Below, piece after piece: positions 32,562 through 43,298 of a DNA stretch of 64,000 bases. The position numbers and the translations under genes are program-made. Each line of letters starts with the position of its first letter. Positions within the stretch are counted from its first letter, which is position 1. The stretch spans positions 124,001 to 188,000 of the forward strand of contig VFIW01000022.1 of assembly GCA_006386115.1 (NCBI GenBank), written 5' to 3'. Origin of the DNA: Globisporangium splendens. Its lineage: Eukaryota > Oomycota > Peronosporomycetes > Pythiales > Pythiaceae. The notes under the pieces were generated by a model. It did no database searches. It saw only the letters and a list, made by a program, of their open reading frames with translations, and had not been told where the DNA came from.

Positions 32562-33624
32562 TTGACTCGGAATGTGTGCGGATTCAAAACGATAGAACGA
32601 GAAAAATAGTTAGAGGATCTCAAGGGAGCACTGACCGCAGAAAAACATGATGCCATTTATTTACAGGAAACGAGGATCACCACAGCCAAAGAAGAACGCA
32701 GACTCCGACATTACTGGAACCGAATATGGGGGTTGCAAACCTGGACGAACCAACGTCCTTTTGGTCCATCCATCCAGACGCGACCGGCGGAGTTGCAATA
32801 CTCACAAATCCGAAGACGATTAGCGAAACACAACCGATCGAGGAATCCAAGTGGACAAATCGCACAGTCGCTGTCAAATCCAAGGAGTGGTGTGGATTAA
32901 TGTGTACGCACCCATCAAGAAACCAGAGCGAGAACACTTCTTCCGACGCCTAAACGAGGAGTTCCTGACTCATCGTGCAGCAGCAGTGCTCGGAGGTGAC
33001 TTCAATTTTGTGCTCGACAAGTGCAGGTACCCGATACGAACCTCGCGTTCTGACTTGGTGCGGACTGTGGTGCAAAAGGCAATCGCTCACGAGCTGCAGA
33101 GTGAAGGACCAATCGAGTGGAGCCGCCTGGAGCAGCGTATCATCAAAGCAATATTGAGAGTAGGTCGAGCAGAGAAGCGGCAAGTACAAAGATATCGGCG
33201 AAAGTTGGAGGATCAGCAGCACCGACCGGCAAACCGCACACGGCGTGAGCTGATCGAAGAACAAGCAAACGCGGCAAGAGAGGCAGCAGAGTTTAAATTC
33301 GGTAAGTATATGCAAGCAACGCAGGGGGATGTTCGCGAGGACGTGATGGTCGAAGTTTTGGTGCGGGAATTCAACAACATCCGACGCGGGGCACCCATGC
33401 CACGATCATTCGGTCAAGGAATCGTGATACCGTTGCTCAAGAAAGGAGATTCGTCAAATCCCCTCGACTGCAGACCAATCACTCTGCTTACGACCACCTA
33501 CAAGTTGTTTGCAAAAGTCCTAGCAACAAGGCTGCAAGGCATCATTCTGCGGATCATCGGGGACACACAACAAGGCTTCGTACGCGACCGACTGATGGAG
33601 AACGCGATTCTTATCATCCGCTGA
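32562..33624 (+). pseudogene. LINE ORF2 fragment: endonuclease and N-terminal RT
   Basis: Endonuclease signatures: VLTRNVCGFKTIERE at the start, IYLQETRIT, VWINVYAP, LGGDFNFVLDK. The RT N-terminal motifs are GIVIPLLKKGD, CRPITLLTTTYK, LATRLQ and a GFVRDRLMENA block. The domains are in different frames with stops between them (for example a TAG near 32610). DNA linking the endonuclease to the RT is shorter than in intact LINEs, indicating an internal deletion near 33025. The RT palm motif, RT C-terminus and 3' UTR are missing. Confidence 0.75.
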
Positions 33625-34284
33625 GCTGGTTTGGCTCGAACTTTTCTCGCTCGTCCAGCGGTGGAGTCACCACTGACTCTTCCAAACTGGCATTGTCGCT
33701 GTCCTCCATTGGATCCTCCGTAACTGGTTCGGAATCGAATTGGCCAGATCGGTCGGTCTTGAACTCCGTCTTGCTCCTCTCGGATCCTTGGAGATGCTTC
33801 GCTCACGAGGTGCCCGTCATATTCGCCGGTGGTGATGGTCCGTCAAGGGTTCTGAAGTGCAGACTGTTGCAGTGTTCATTTGCAAATTTCATCACGATTG
33901 GCAGTCGACTGCTCGTGGACTCTGCTTCGATTCTGTTCTGACGAAGCTCGTCTTCCCATTCCTTCCCCGTGCACGCATGTTCTTTGGCTGACGAAAACTG
34001 GTCTCCTGCGTCGACTTTGGATTGTGGCTTGTAAATTGCAAAGCCTTTTCGGTCTCCGTACATTGTCTCGATCAGCACGAAGATTTTCCTCTGCAGAGCC
34101 TTGGCAGCCATCCGCAGGGACTCCGGTCCACCCCATAGAGTCCCTGGCAGCGCGAAAGAGCGGCTGGAGGAACTACCTGCAATATCGTTGAAATAGCTGA
34201 GAATATATGTTTCCTTTCTTTTGGGCTTATTTTTCGGTCTCCTCTCCCCGGTGCTTCGAGTATTCCCAAATGCGTTCCTTCAGG
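33618..34284 (-). repeat. Inverted duplication inside the LINE, right arm
   Basis: Reverse complement of 30966-31634. Beyond 34284 the minus-strand text continues in a LINE-like frame (MASRIKQSMNATARL, then joining at FPEGTHLGIL) but differs from the left copy, so the arm is probably a piece of a second, related LINE or a converted tract. Confidence 0.9.
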
Positions 34285-34911
34285 AAACTCGAGGTCGAGG
34301 TTGAGACGTGCGGTCGCGTTCATACTTTGCTTGATTCTGCTCGCCATGGTCTCGAGTAGTTTCTCATCTTCTCATTGTCCTTGTCGTCATGCGTGATTTG
34401 GAGCATCGCTTCCGCCACTGCATCAAATTGGCAATTTCCGGGGCAGAAGGCAATAATCGACAGGTGGTCAAGGCGCAATACTTCAAGTAAAAAATTCAAT
34501 AAAGTAGTGGACTTCAGCTGAGCACTGCTGCCAAGGAAACAAAATCACGACGGATGCGGTGCAGCCGAGAGAGCACCATCGCTTTTCTGGTTTGACATTT
34601 CTGTCGAAGTCAAGCTGTCGTCAAATCGAACGTCCCCCAAGCGTTTTTAATTCCAATGATCATCTTGTGCGAGGAAAGATGGATACATTTGCCTCCTGGA
34701 GAGAGGAGTGGAGGGTTAATAAGTCGATGTGCTGCTTCTGAAGCAGAATCGACAATGAGACCTAGCTGTAGAACTGATGGTAACCTGAATAACTAGTGGC
34801 ATGAATGAATGGTCTTGAACACTCAACGATCACGAAAAGACGATTACCCCTATCATCATGCTCGTATAGCAATTATTTGTACGGCATTCGAGTATGTATG
34901 TACTGGTCTTT
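34285..34911. other. Probable LINE remnant and intergenic DNA
   Basis: The first ~100-200 bp may extend the inverted LINE fragment on the minus strand. The rest, up to the 3' end of FSH copy 2, holds no recognisable gene. Confidence 0.4.
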
Positions 34912-35685
34912 TTAGATTTTCGAGACTGGCTTGGTCGCATGACAATGCTGCACGATCAGCTCAGCGAGGTTCTCGTACAACCCCGGATTGTGCTTCGATG
35001 ACGGGAAGCTGTGGCCGCCGTCGTGTTCGAATACTTTCTTCGGCATCACGGCTCCTTTCGGCTCGTCTTCGTACATCTCAGCGAGCTTGATCGACTCGGG
35101 GTAAAGCGGATCCTTCTTGCCCATAATATGAATCGACGGGAATGGCACTAGCTTTGGACCGCTGCCGTCTGGTTTCTCAAAGTATGGACGCATCGATACG
35201 CCGCGCACACGCACACCGCCGACGCAGACGCAGAGGTTCCACCATCGGATATCGCGTTCCAGGTAAATCATCGACAGCGACGTAAGCACCACTGCGCCCA
35301 TCGAAAACCCGAGCACAGCATCGAACGGCCCGTGTTGCTGCAGGTACTCATCAATGTATTCGATCATGCGGTCGAGGCCGACGTAGTCGAAGCGCCAGTC
35401 TCTGTTCGGCGACGTCAGGGAGGTCGTGTTGTGGGTCGCTTCGTCGAGCAGCGCGCGATCCAGTCGCTTGACCTCGACCCATTCATAAAATGGCCCGTCG
35501 TTCGCATGCGCGCGCTCGATGGTCGCGTCTGCAGGTCCCCGTGCTTCGAATGGACCATTGAGGAACGCGAGCTCGGCCCTATCGCCGAGCGCCTGTCGAA
35601 GCGCGCGCGTCTGGTTCATCATCACTTTGTCGTTCGTTCGGAAGCCGTGGAGGCACAGCACGCGCAGCTTCTTCATCGCCGACAT
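34912..35685 (-). CDS. FSH1-type serine hydrolase, copy 2 (A-type, inverted)
   Basis: 257 aa from ATG 35685 (MSAMKKLRVLCLHGF). The nucleophile elbow is GFSMGAVV with Ser near 128, Asp in MGKKDPLYPES near 192, His in HDGGHSFP near 225. It is nearly identical to copy 3 in opposite orientation (differences include QQH for QQQ and MIY for MVY), so copies 2 and 3 form a head-to-head inverted pair about 740 bp apart. It shares the copy-3 version of the N-terminal segment (ADATIERAHANDGPFYEW). The frame is open for 33 codons upstream of the chosen ATG. Confidence 0.9.
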   Translation of the reverse strand: MSAMKKLRVLCLHGFRTNDKVMMNQTRALRQALGDRAELAFLNGPFEARGPADATIERAHANDGPFYEWVEVKRLDRALLDEATHNTTSLTSPNRDWRFDYVGLDRMIEYIDEYLQQHGPFDAVLGFSMGAVVLTSLSMIYLERDIRWWNLCVCVGGVRVRGVSMRPYFEKPDGSGPKLVPFPSIHIMGKKDPLYPESIKLAEMYEDEPKGAVMPKKVFEHDGGHSFPSSKHNPGLYENLAELIVQHCHATKPVSKI

Positions 35686-35799
35686 CGCGGAAGGTGTCGC
35701 AATGTGTTTGGGTATCTGTGGATGCTCGTGCGAATCGGGAAATGCCGTCAATGCCACTGCGGGTGCATTTGCTCGGCGGCTCAATTGTCAACGTGACAG

Positions 35800-36426
35800 A
35801 GTGATGTGCGAACTGCGCTCTTCTTCAACAGTGTACTCATCATTCTAACGCCCAGTACCGTTAAGCTGATGAGCAGCAGGTTAGAAAAGATCACAGCACC
35901 TGGTTATAAAAGCAACCCCATCCTGAGTCTCCTGTTGGTTTGTGTCCCAAGTCGCAGCTCTACTCGACAATGACATCAGTGCCACACCGTCAGCAATGAG
36001 AAACACCCCACTCTCGGCAGTGTCAATGAGACTCCGGGATTCTTAAACTGCATGCAGATCATAGGTTAAATAGAATCACCTTCTCTCTTTTTCACGCCTT
36101 TTCTCTCACATTGTCTTCTGCACTGACAGTGCCCATAATCTGAGCGTGCGATTATGGCGCCGTCACACAGCGTCAATGCGCATAATCTGAGCGTGCGATT
36201 ATGGCGCCGTCACACAGCGTCAATGCGCATTCCAAGCCAATCAGCACACCGTAGCAGGCGTGCAATCAACTTTGGCGCGAGCAACTCCGATCTCATTTCG
36301 CAACTTCAGTGAGTCAAGGTGCAGAAGACCCACCGTGGGCTATCAGAACGTGCGCAATTAACATTTCGACCGACAAGAACGAAGAGCGTCTTCCATTCCA
36401 TTTGAGACCTCGCTCTTCAAGCACAG
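35800..36426. promoter_or_regulatory. Intergenic spacer between head-to-head FSH copies 2 and 3
   Basis: Should hold promoters of both divergent genes. It contains the 47-bp tandem duplication listed separately and a CT-rich stretch (about 36080-36120). The 16 bases just before the copy 3 ATG (CGCTCTTCAAGCACAG) recur before every A-type copy in the array. Confidence 0.5.
36134..36227. repeat. Perfect tandem duplication of 47 bp
   Basis: Units 36134-36180 and 36181-36227 are identical. Each contains a 7-bp inverted repeat (CATAATC ... GATTATG) able to form a hairpin. Confidence 0.95.
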
Positions 36427-37200
36427 ATGGTTGTGACCAAGAAAATGCGCGTGCTGTGCCTCCACGGCTTCCGAACGAACGACAAAGTGATGATGAACCA
36501 GACGCGCGCGCTTCGACAGGCGCTCGGCGATAGGGCCGAGCTCGCGTTCCTCAATGGTCCATTCGAAGCACGGGGACCTGCAGACGCGACCATCGAGCGC
36601 GCGCATGCGAACGACGGGCCATTTTATGAATGGGTCGAGGTCAAGCGACTGGATCGCGCGCTGCTCGACGAAGCGACCCACAACACGACCTCCCTGACGT
36701 CGCCGAACAGAGATTGGCGCTTCGACTACGTCGGCCTCGACCGCATGATCGAATACGTTGATGAGTACCTGCAGCAGCAAGGGCCCTTCGATGCTGTGCT
36801 CGGGTTTTCGATGGGCGCAGTAGTGCTTACGTCGCTGTCGATGGTTTACCTGGAACGCGATATCCGATGGTGGAACCTCTGCGTGTGCGTCGGCGGTGTG
36901 CGTGTGCGCGGCGTATCGATGCGTCCATACTTTGAGAAACCAGACGGCAGCGGTCCAAAGCTAGTGCCATTCCCGTCGATTCATATTATGGGCAAGAAGG
37001 ATCCGCTTTACCCCGAGTCGATCAAGCTCGCTGAGATGTACGAAGACGAGCCGAAAGGAGCCGTGATGCCGAAGAAAGTATTCGAACACGACGGCGGCCA
37101 CAGCTTCCCGTCATCGAAGCACAATCCGGGGTTGTACGAGAACCTCGCTGAGCTGATCGTGCAGCATTGTCATGCGACCAAGCCAGTCTCGAAAATCTAA
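36427..37200 (+). CDS. FSH1-type serine hydrolase, copy 3 (A-type, first in array)
   Basis: 257 aa starting MVVTKKMRVLCLHGF. Catalytic S128 (GFSMG), D192 and H225 by family alignment. Its first ~200 bp match copy 2, while the remaining ~570 bp match copies 5, 7 and 9 exactly where compared, so it is a mosaic. It is the only array A-type copy that retains an ATG at the first codon. Confidence 0.92.
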   Translation: MVVTKKMRVLCLHGFRTNDKVMMNQTRALRQALGDRAELAFLNGPFEARGPADATIERAHANDGPFYEWVEVKRLDRALLDEATHNTTSLTSPNRDWRFDYVGLDRMIEYVDEYLQQQGPFDAVLGFSMGAVVLTSLSMVYLERDIRWWNLCVCVGGVRVRGVSMRPYFEKPDGSGPKLVPFPSIHIMGKKDPLYPESIKLAEMYEDEPKGAVMPKKVFEHDGGHSFPSSKHNPGLYENLAELIVQHCHATKPVSKI

Positions 37201-37756
37201 TAAACGTAGTTCCGCAAATCCTATACAAAACGCAAAAATATGATACTTTGTTGCGAACCCACCTTACGCACATGAATTAGCGAGGTAGATGGTTTGAATG
37301 GCATCGCATTGACTTCAAGAGAAATGGCACAACTAATTGAGACTGGAGGTGATTGCGCTCTTGTCGTGGTTGCAATCACGACGAATGCAGGAGAAATCGT
37401 TATGATTATGTTTACTCAACAGCGATGCACGGGGGTCGCTGTTCCTACATTTGCTCTCAGCACCACATCATTCGTCCACAGGTTGTTCAGCAGTTCATCA
37501 TGTAGATTCCTCGCCTTGGAAGATACGCATAACCAGATAGTGAGCGTCTCCTCCTTTCAGCAACTTCAACTCCGGTCCAGAAACGATGCGCAATCAAGTG
37601 ATTAACTTTCTGGTGTTTCACGGCACAATGCCGGTTGAAATTAACGTGAGGAAATCCTTAAATATCGCCTCTGAGATGAGTAGACCGTTCCCATAAACCA
37701 TTTCGATCGATAGCACTCAAGAGCTTCCTGTTTCCAGTATCAACCAACACGCAAGG

Positions 37757-38515
37757 ATGCCAGTGGTCAGGAAACTGCGTGTACTGTGCATGCATGGTTT
37801 CCGCACAAACGACAAGGTGATGCAACACCAGACGCGCGCGCTCCGCAACGCCCTCGGTGACAAAGCAGAGTTCACGTTCCTCAATGGCCCGTACGAAGCA
37901 AAAGGACCGACAGATGCGATGACCGAGCGTGACTATGGCCATCTAGCTCCGTTCTACGAGTGGGTCGCGTTCAGGCGTGTCGACAGCGCGTTGTTCGACG
38001 AATCGACTCTCACGGCGCCGAGCAAGGAGTGGTGCTTTGAGTACATTGGCTTCGAGCGTATGATGGAGTTTATGGACGAGTACCTAGAGCGAGAAGGACC
38101 GTTCGATGTGGCGCTCGGGTTTTCGCAAGGTGCCGCAGTGATGACGTCGCTATCGATGCTGTACTTGCAACGCAATTTCCGCTGGTGGAATCTTTGTGTG
38201 TGCTTCAGCGGCATGAGTGTGCGCGGGTTCAGTATGCGTCCATATTTCGAGAAACCGAATGGCGGTGGCAGAGTGCAGCTGCCGTTCCCATCGATCCATG
38301 TCTTAGGCAAGAGTGACAAGTTCTACCCCGAGTTGGTTAAACTCGCTGCGGTGTATGAGGACGAGCCGAAAGGAGCAGCAGTGCCCAAGCGTGTATTCGA
38401 GCACGACGGCGGCCATGTCTTCCCTTCAGCCGACAACAACCCGGGCTTGTACGAAAACATCGCCGAACTAATCCTGCAGCATTGCCATTCTGCCAAGCCA
38501 GCCTCGAAAATCTGA
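37757..38515 (+). CDS. FSH1-type serine hydrolase, copy 4 (B-type)
   Basis: 252 aa starting MPVVRKLRVLCMHGF. Nucleophile S123 in GFSQGAAV, D187 in LGKSDKFYPE, H220 in HDGGHVFP. It differs from A-type in the elbow (SQG rather than SMG), in the 60-100 segment (DYGHLAPFYEWVAFRRVDS) and in having no NTTSLTSPN insertion. It lies 557 bp downstream of copy 3 in the same orientation, so it probably has its own promoter. Confidence 0.93.
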   Translation: MPVVRKLRVLCMHGFRTNDKVMQHQTRALRNALGDKAEFTFLNGPYEAKGPTDAMTERDYGHLAPFYEWVAFRRVDSALFDESTLTAPSKEWCFEYIGFERMMEFMDEYLEREGPFDVALGFSQGAAVMTSLSMLYLQRNFRWWNLCVCFSGMSVRGFSMRPYFEKPNGGGRVQLPFPSIHVLGKSDKFYPELVKLAAVYEDEPKGAAVPKRVFEHDGGHVFPSADNNPGLYENIAELILQHCHSAKPASKI

Positions 38516-39215
38516 CAAGACTCGACACGCATTAAGAAATACAAGATATATTACTGAGGTAAACTGGAGTTTGCGGACTTGGAAAAGTTCTTGGTGTGTT
38601 TGTTTGTATGAGGGATGTGCACCTAAGTCCCTGAATGGAGTTTATAGGATACAAAACACCCTGGGTTCCGCAAAAGGGAAAACATGTTGGCTGGTGCATG
38701 ACACTCTGACTTCTTGTTTTCTTTTCCTGAGAAGGCTGAATTGTCCAGCGATGAGGCAATCTCAATCTAACCGCAGCTACTAATGGAGTTCAACTTTAGA
38801 TTAAATGAAAAAGGTCAGTTTGAATGAGGGCAACTCGAGCTCAGCGGAGATGGCAAAACTGAGTGGAGGAAGAGTCTATCGGCAGCATCGCGTGCTCACA
38901 TTCAATTTGGCTAAGTACAAGGTATTTGAGTGCAGCTTGAACCATTCAGCACGGGCACAAATCTACTTTGATGCGCACAACTCCGTTCTTCGCAGCACAA
39001 CTTCCGTGAATCGACGTGCACAAAATCTCGCCCGGCCCACTTACTTCCGCCGAGGAGTGATTAAGACAAGCGGGTCACCAAGTGTGGAGACGAGAAGGCG
39101 TGCATTAACCACTTCGACTGAGAGCGACGGAGGAACCCCTCCGTTCTCCTCAACCCTCCAACGCAAGACTAGTTGACAACTCGCTCTTCAAGCACAGGTG
39201 ACTGCAACCAAGAAA

Positions 39216-39971
39216 ATGCGCGTGCTGTGCCTCCACGGCTTCCGAACGAACGACAAAGTGATGCAGAACCAGACGCGCGCGCTTCGACAGGCGCTCGGCG
39301 ACAGGGCCGAGTTCTCGTTCCTCAACGGCCCGTTTGAAGCACGAGGACCTGCAGACACAAACATCGAGCGCGCGCACGGCAATGATGGTCCGTTCTACAA
39401 ATGGGTCGAGGTCAAGCGACTGGATCGCGCGCTGCTCGACGAAGCGACCCACAACACGACCTCCCTGACGTCGCCGAACAGAGATTGGCGCTTCGACTAC
39501 GTCGGCCTCGACCGCATGATCGAATACGTTGATGAGTACCTGCAGCAGCAAGGGCCCTTCGATGCTGTGCTCGGGTTTTCGATGGGCGCAGTAGTGCTTA
39601 CGTCGCTGTCGATGGTTTACCTGGAACGCGATATCCGATGGTGGAACCTCTGCGTGTGCGTCGGCGGTGTGCGTGTGCGCGGCGTATCGATGCGTCCATA
39701 CTTTGAGAAACCAGACGGCAGCGGTCCAAAGCTAGTGCCATTCCCGTCGATTCATATTATGGGCAAGAAGGATCCGCTTTACCCCGAGTCGATCAAGCTC
39801 GCTGAGATGTACGAAGACGAGCCGAAAGGAGCCGTGATGCCGAAGAAAGTATTCGAACACGACGGCGGCCACAGCTTCCCGTCATCGAAGCACAATCCGG
39901 GGTTGTACGAGAACCTCGCTGAGCTGATCGTGCAGCATTGTCATGCGACCAAGCCAGTCTCGAAAATCTAA
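39216..39971 (+). CDS. FSH1-type serine hydrolase, copy 5 (A-type, original ATG lost)
   Basis: The codon matching the copy 3 start is GTG (39198). The first in-frame ATG is 39216 (MRVLCLHGF), which would give 251 aa and keep the whole hydrolase core, starting right at the first beta strand. It carries the unique block EARGPADTNIERAHGNDGP, intermediate between copy 3 and copies 7/9. Catalytic Ser, Asp and His are intact. Confidence 0.85.
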   Translation: MRVLCLHGFRTNDKVMQNQTRALRQALGDRAEFSFLNGPFEARGPADTNIERAHGNDGPFYKWVEVKRLDRALLDEATHNTTSLTSPNRDWRFDYVGLDRMIEYVDEYLQQQGPFDAVLGFSMGAVVLTSLSMVYLERDIRWWNLCVCVGGVRVRGVSMRPYFEKPDGSGPKLVPFPSIHIMGKKDPLYPESIKLAEMYEDEPKGAVMPKKVFEHDGGHSFPSSKHNPGLYENLAELIVQHCHATKPVSKI

Positions 39972-40527
39972 TAAACGTAGTTCCGCAAATCCTATACAAA
40001 ACGCAAAAATATGATACTTTGTTGCGAACCCACCTTACGCACATGAATTAGCGAGGTAGATGGTTTGAATGGCATCGCATTGACTTCAAGAGAAATGGCA
40101 CAACTAATTGAGACTGGAGGTGATTGCGCTCTTGTCGTGGTTGCAATCACGACGAATGCAGGAGAAATCGTTATGATTATGTTTACTCAACAGCGATGCA
40201 CGGGGGTCGCTGTTCCTACATTTGCTCTCAGCACCACATCATTCGTCCACAGGTTGTTCAGCAGTTCATCATGTAGATTCCTCGCCTTGGAAGATACGCA
40301 TAACCAGATAGTGAGCGTCTCCTCCTTTCAGCAACTTCAACTCCGGTCCAGAAACGATGCGCAATCAAGTGATTAACTTTCTGGTGTTTCACGGCACAAT
40401 GCCGGTTGAAATTAACGTGAGGAAATCCTTAAATATCGCCTCTGAGATGAGTAGACCGTTCCCATAAACCATTTCGATCGATAGCACTCAAGAGCTTCCT
40501 GTTTCCAGTATCAACCAACACGCAAGG

Positions 40528-41286
40528 ATGCCAGTGGTCAGGAAACTGCGTGTACTGTGCATGCATGGTTTCCGCACAAACGACAAGGTGATGCAACACC
40601 AGACGCGCGCGCTCCGCAACGCCCTCGGTGACAAAGCAGAGTTCACGTTCCTCAATGGCCCGTACGAAGCAAAAGGACCGACAGATGCGATGACCGAGCG
40701 TGACTATGGCCATCTAGCTCCGTTCTACGAGTGGGTCGCGTTCAGGCGTGTCGACAGCGCGTTGTTCGACGAATCGACTCTCACGGCGCCGAGCAAGGAG
40801 TGGTGCTTTGAGTACATTGGCTTCGAGCGTATGATGGAGTTTATGGACGAGTACCTAGAGCGAGAAGGACCGTTCGATGTGGCGCTCGGGTTTTCGCAAG
40901 GTGCCGCAGTGATGACGTCGCTATCGATGCTGTACTTGCAACGCAATTTCCGCTGGTGGAATCTTTGTGTGTGCTTCAGCGGCATGAGTGTGCGCGGGTT
41001 CAGTATGCGTCCATATTTCGAGAAACCGAATGGCGGTGGCAGAGTGCAGCTGCCGTTCCCATCGATCCATGTCTTAGGCAAGAGTGACAAGTTCTACCCC
41101 GAGTTGGTTAAACTCGCTGCGGTGTATGAGGACGAGCCGAAAGGAGCAGCAGTGCCCAAGCGTGTATTCGAGCACGACGGCGGCCATGTCTTCCCTTCAG
41201 CCGACAACAACCCGGGCTTGTACGAAAACATCGCCGAACTAATCCTGCAGCATTGCCATTCTGCCAAGCCAGCCTCGAAAATCTGA
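40528..41286 (+). CDS. FSH1-type serine hydrolase, copy 6 (B-type)
   Basis: The predicted protein is identical to copy 4, including the catalytic Ser-Asp-His residues; flanking DNA is identical as far as compared. Second B-type gene of the array. Confidence 0.93.
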   Translation: MPVVRKLRVLCMHGFRTNDKVMQHQTRALRNALGDKAEFTFLNGPYEAKGPTDAMTERDYGHLAPFYEWVAFRRVDSALFDESTLTAPSKEWCFEYIGFERMMEFMDEYLEREGPFDVALGFSQGAAVMTSLSMLYLQRNFRWWNLCVCFSGMSVRGFSMRPYFEKPNGGGRVQLPFPSIHVLGKSDKFYPELVKLAAVYEDEPKGAAVPKRVFEHDGGHVFPSADNNPGLYENIAELILQHCHSAKPASKI

Positions 41287-41986
41287 CAAGACTCGACACG
41301 CATTAAGAAATACAAGATATATTACTGAGGTAAACTGGAGTTTGCGGACTTGGAAAAGTTCTTGGTGTGTTTGTTTGTATGAGGGATGTGCACCTAAGTC
41401 CCTGAATGGAGTTTATAGGATACAAAACACCCTGGGTTCCGCAAAAGGGAAAACATGTTGGCTGGTGCATGACACTCTGACTTCTTGTTTTCTTTTCCTG
41501 AGAAGGCTGAATTGTCCAGCGATGAGGCAATCTCAATCTAACCGCAGCTACTAATGGAGTTCAACTTTAGATTAAATGAAAAAGGTCAGTTTGAATGAGG
41601 GCAACTCGAGCTCAGCGGAGATGGCAAAACTGAGTGGAGGAAGAGTCTATCGGCAGCATCGCGTGCTCACATTCAATTTGGCTAAGTACAAGGTATTTGA
41701 GTGCAGCTTGAACCATTCAGCACGGGCACAAATCTACTTTGATGCGCACAACTCCGTTCTTCGCAGCACAACTTCCGTGAATCGACGTGCACAAAATCTC
41801 GCCCGGCCCACTTACTTCCGCCGAGGAGTGATTAAGACAAGCGGGTCACCAAGTGTGGAGACGAGAAGGCGTGCATTAACCACTTCGACTGAGAGCGACG
41901 GAGGAACCCCTCCGTTCTCCTCAACCCTCCAACGCAAGACTAGTTGACAACTCGCTCTTCAAGCACAGGTGACTGCAACCAAGAAA

Positions 41987-42742
41987 ATGCGCGTGCTGTG
42001 CCTCCACGGCTTCCGAACGAACGACAAAGTGATGCAGAACCAGACGCGCGCGCTTCGACAGGCGCTCGGCGACAGGGCCGAGTTCTCGTTCCTCAACGGC
42101 CCGTTTGAAGCTCCGGGACCAGTAGATGCAACCATCGAGCGCGCGCACGGCAATGATGGTCCGTTCTACAAATGGGTCGAGGTCAAGCGACTGGATCGCG
42201 CGCTGCTCGACGAAGCGACCCACAACACGACCTCCCTGACGTCGCCGAACAGAGATTGGCGCTTCGACTACGTCGGCCTCGACCGCATGATCGAATACGT
42301 TGATGAGTACCTGCAGCAGCAAGGGCCCTTCGATGCTGTGCTCGGGTTTTCGATGGGCGCAGTAGTGCTTACGTCGCTGTCGATGGTTTACCTGGAACGC
42401 GATATCCGATGGTGGAACCTCTGCGTGTGCGTCGGCGGTGTGCGTGTGCGCGGCGTATCGATGCGTCCATACTTTGAGAAACCAGACGGCAGCGGTCCAA
42501 AGCTAGTGCCATTCCCGTCGATTCATATTATGGGCAAGAAGGATCCGCTTTACCCCGAGTCGATCAAGCTCGCTGAGATGTACGAAGACGAGCCGAAAGG
42601 AGCCGTGATGCCGAAGAAAGTATTCGAACACGACGGCGGCCACAGCTTCCCGTCATCGAAGCACAATCCGGGGTTGTACGAGAACCTCGCTGAGCTGATC
42701 GTGCAGCATTGTCATGCGACCAAGCCAGTCTCGAAAATCTAA
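41987..42742 (+). CDS. FSH1-type serine hydrolase, copy 7 (A-type, original ATG lost)
   Basis: As in copy 5 the ancestral start is GTG (41969), so the start is placed at ATG 41987. It differs from copy 5 by a short block reading EAPGPVDATIERAHGN. The rest of the gene is the same as copies 3 and 5, with an intact triad. Confidence 0.85.
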   Translation: MRVLCLHGFRTNDKVMQNQTRALRQALGDRAEFSFLNGPFEAPGPVDATIERAHGNDGPFYKWVEVKRLDRALLDEATHNTTSLTSPNRDWRFDYVGLDRMIEYVDEYLQQQGPFDAVLGFSMGAVVLTSLSMVYLERDIRWWNLCVCVGGVRVRGVSMRPYFEKPDGSGPKLVPFPSIHIMGKKDPLYPESIKLAEMYEDEPKGAVMPKKVFEHDGGHSFPSSKHNPGLYENLAELIVQHCHATKPVSKI

Positions 42743-43298
42743 TAAACGTAGTTCCGCAAATCCTATACAAAACGCAAAAATATGATACTTTGTTGCGAAC
42801 CCACCTTACGCACATGAATTAGCGAGGTAGATGGTTTGAATGGCATCGCATTGACTTCAAGAGAAATGGCACAACTAATTGAGACTGGAGGTGATTGCGC
42901 TCTTGTCGTGGTTGCAATCACGACGAATGCAGGAGAAATCGTTATGATTATGTTTACTCAACAGCGATGCACGGGGGTCGCTGTTCCTACATTTGCTCTC
43001 AGCACCACATCATTCGTCCACAGGTTGTTCAGCAGTTCATCATGTAGATTCCTCGCCTTGGAAGATACGCATAACCAGATAGTGAGCGTCTCCTCCTTTC
43101 AGCAACTTCAACTCCGGTCCAGAAACGATGCGCAATCAAGTGATTAACTTTCTGGTGTTTCACGGCACAATGCCGGTTGAAATTAACGTGAGGAAATCCT
43201 TAAATATCGCCTCTGAGATGAGTAGACCGTTCCCATAAACCATTTCGATCGATAGCACTCAAGAGCTTCCTGTTTCCAGTATCAACCAACACGCAAGG

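Larger units (their letters stand above)
29387..33624 (+). mobile_element. Decayed non-LTR retrotransposon (LINE) with ORF1, endonuclease and truncated RT
   Basis: In order: an ORF1-like gag protein with a TGA interruption (29387-30715), further ORF1-type text in broken frames (to about 32400, including 31540-31920), an A-rich stretch (32490-32532), an apurinic-type endonuclease domain (32562 to about 33020) and the start of a reverse transcriptase (to 33624). The RT stops before its catalytic YxDD region because the element runs into an inverted copy of its own 30966-31634 segment. Multiple stops and frameshifts show that it is dead. Confidence 0.82.

Noticed and set aside
37294..37605. 103-codon frame between A-type and B-type FSH genes, repeated in each unit
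   Set aside because: Identical in each unit only because the whole 2,771-bp DNA is repeated; no domain or family support.
38805..39176. 123-codon frame repeated before each A-type FSH gene
   Set aside because: Same reason: carried along by the tandem repeat, no independent sign of coding.
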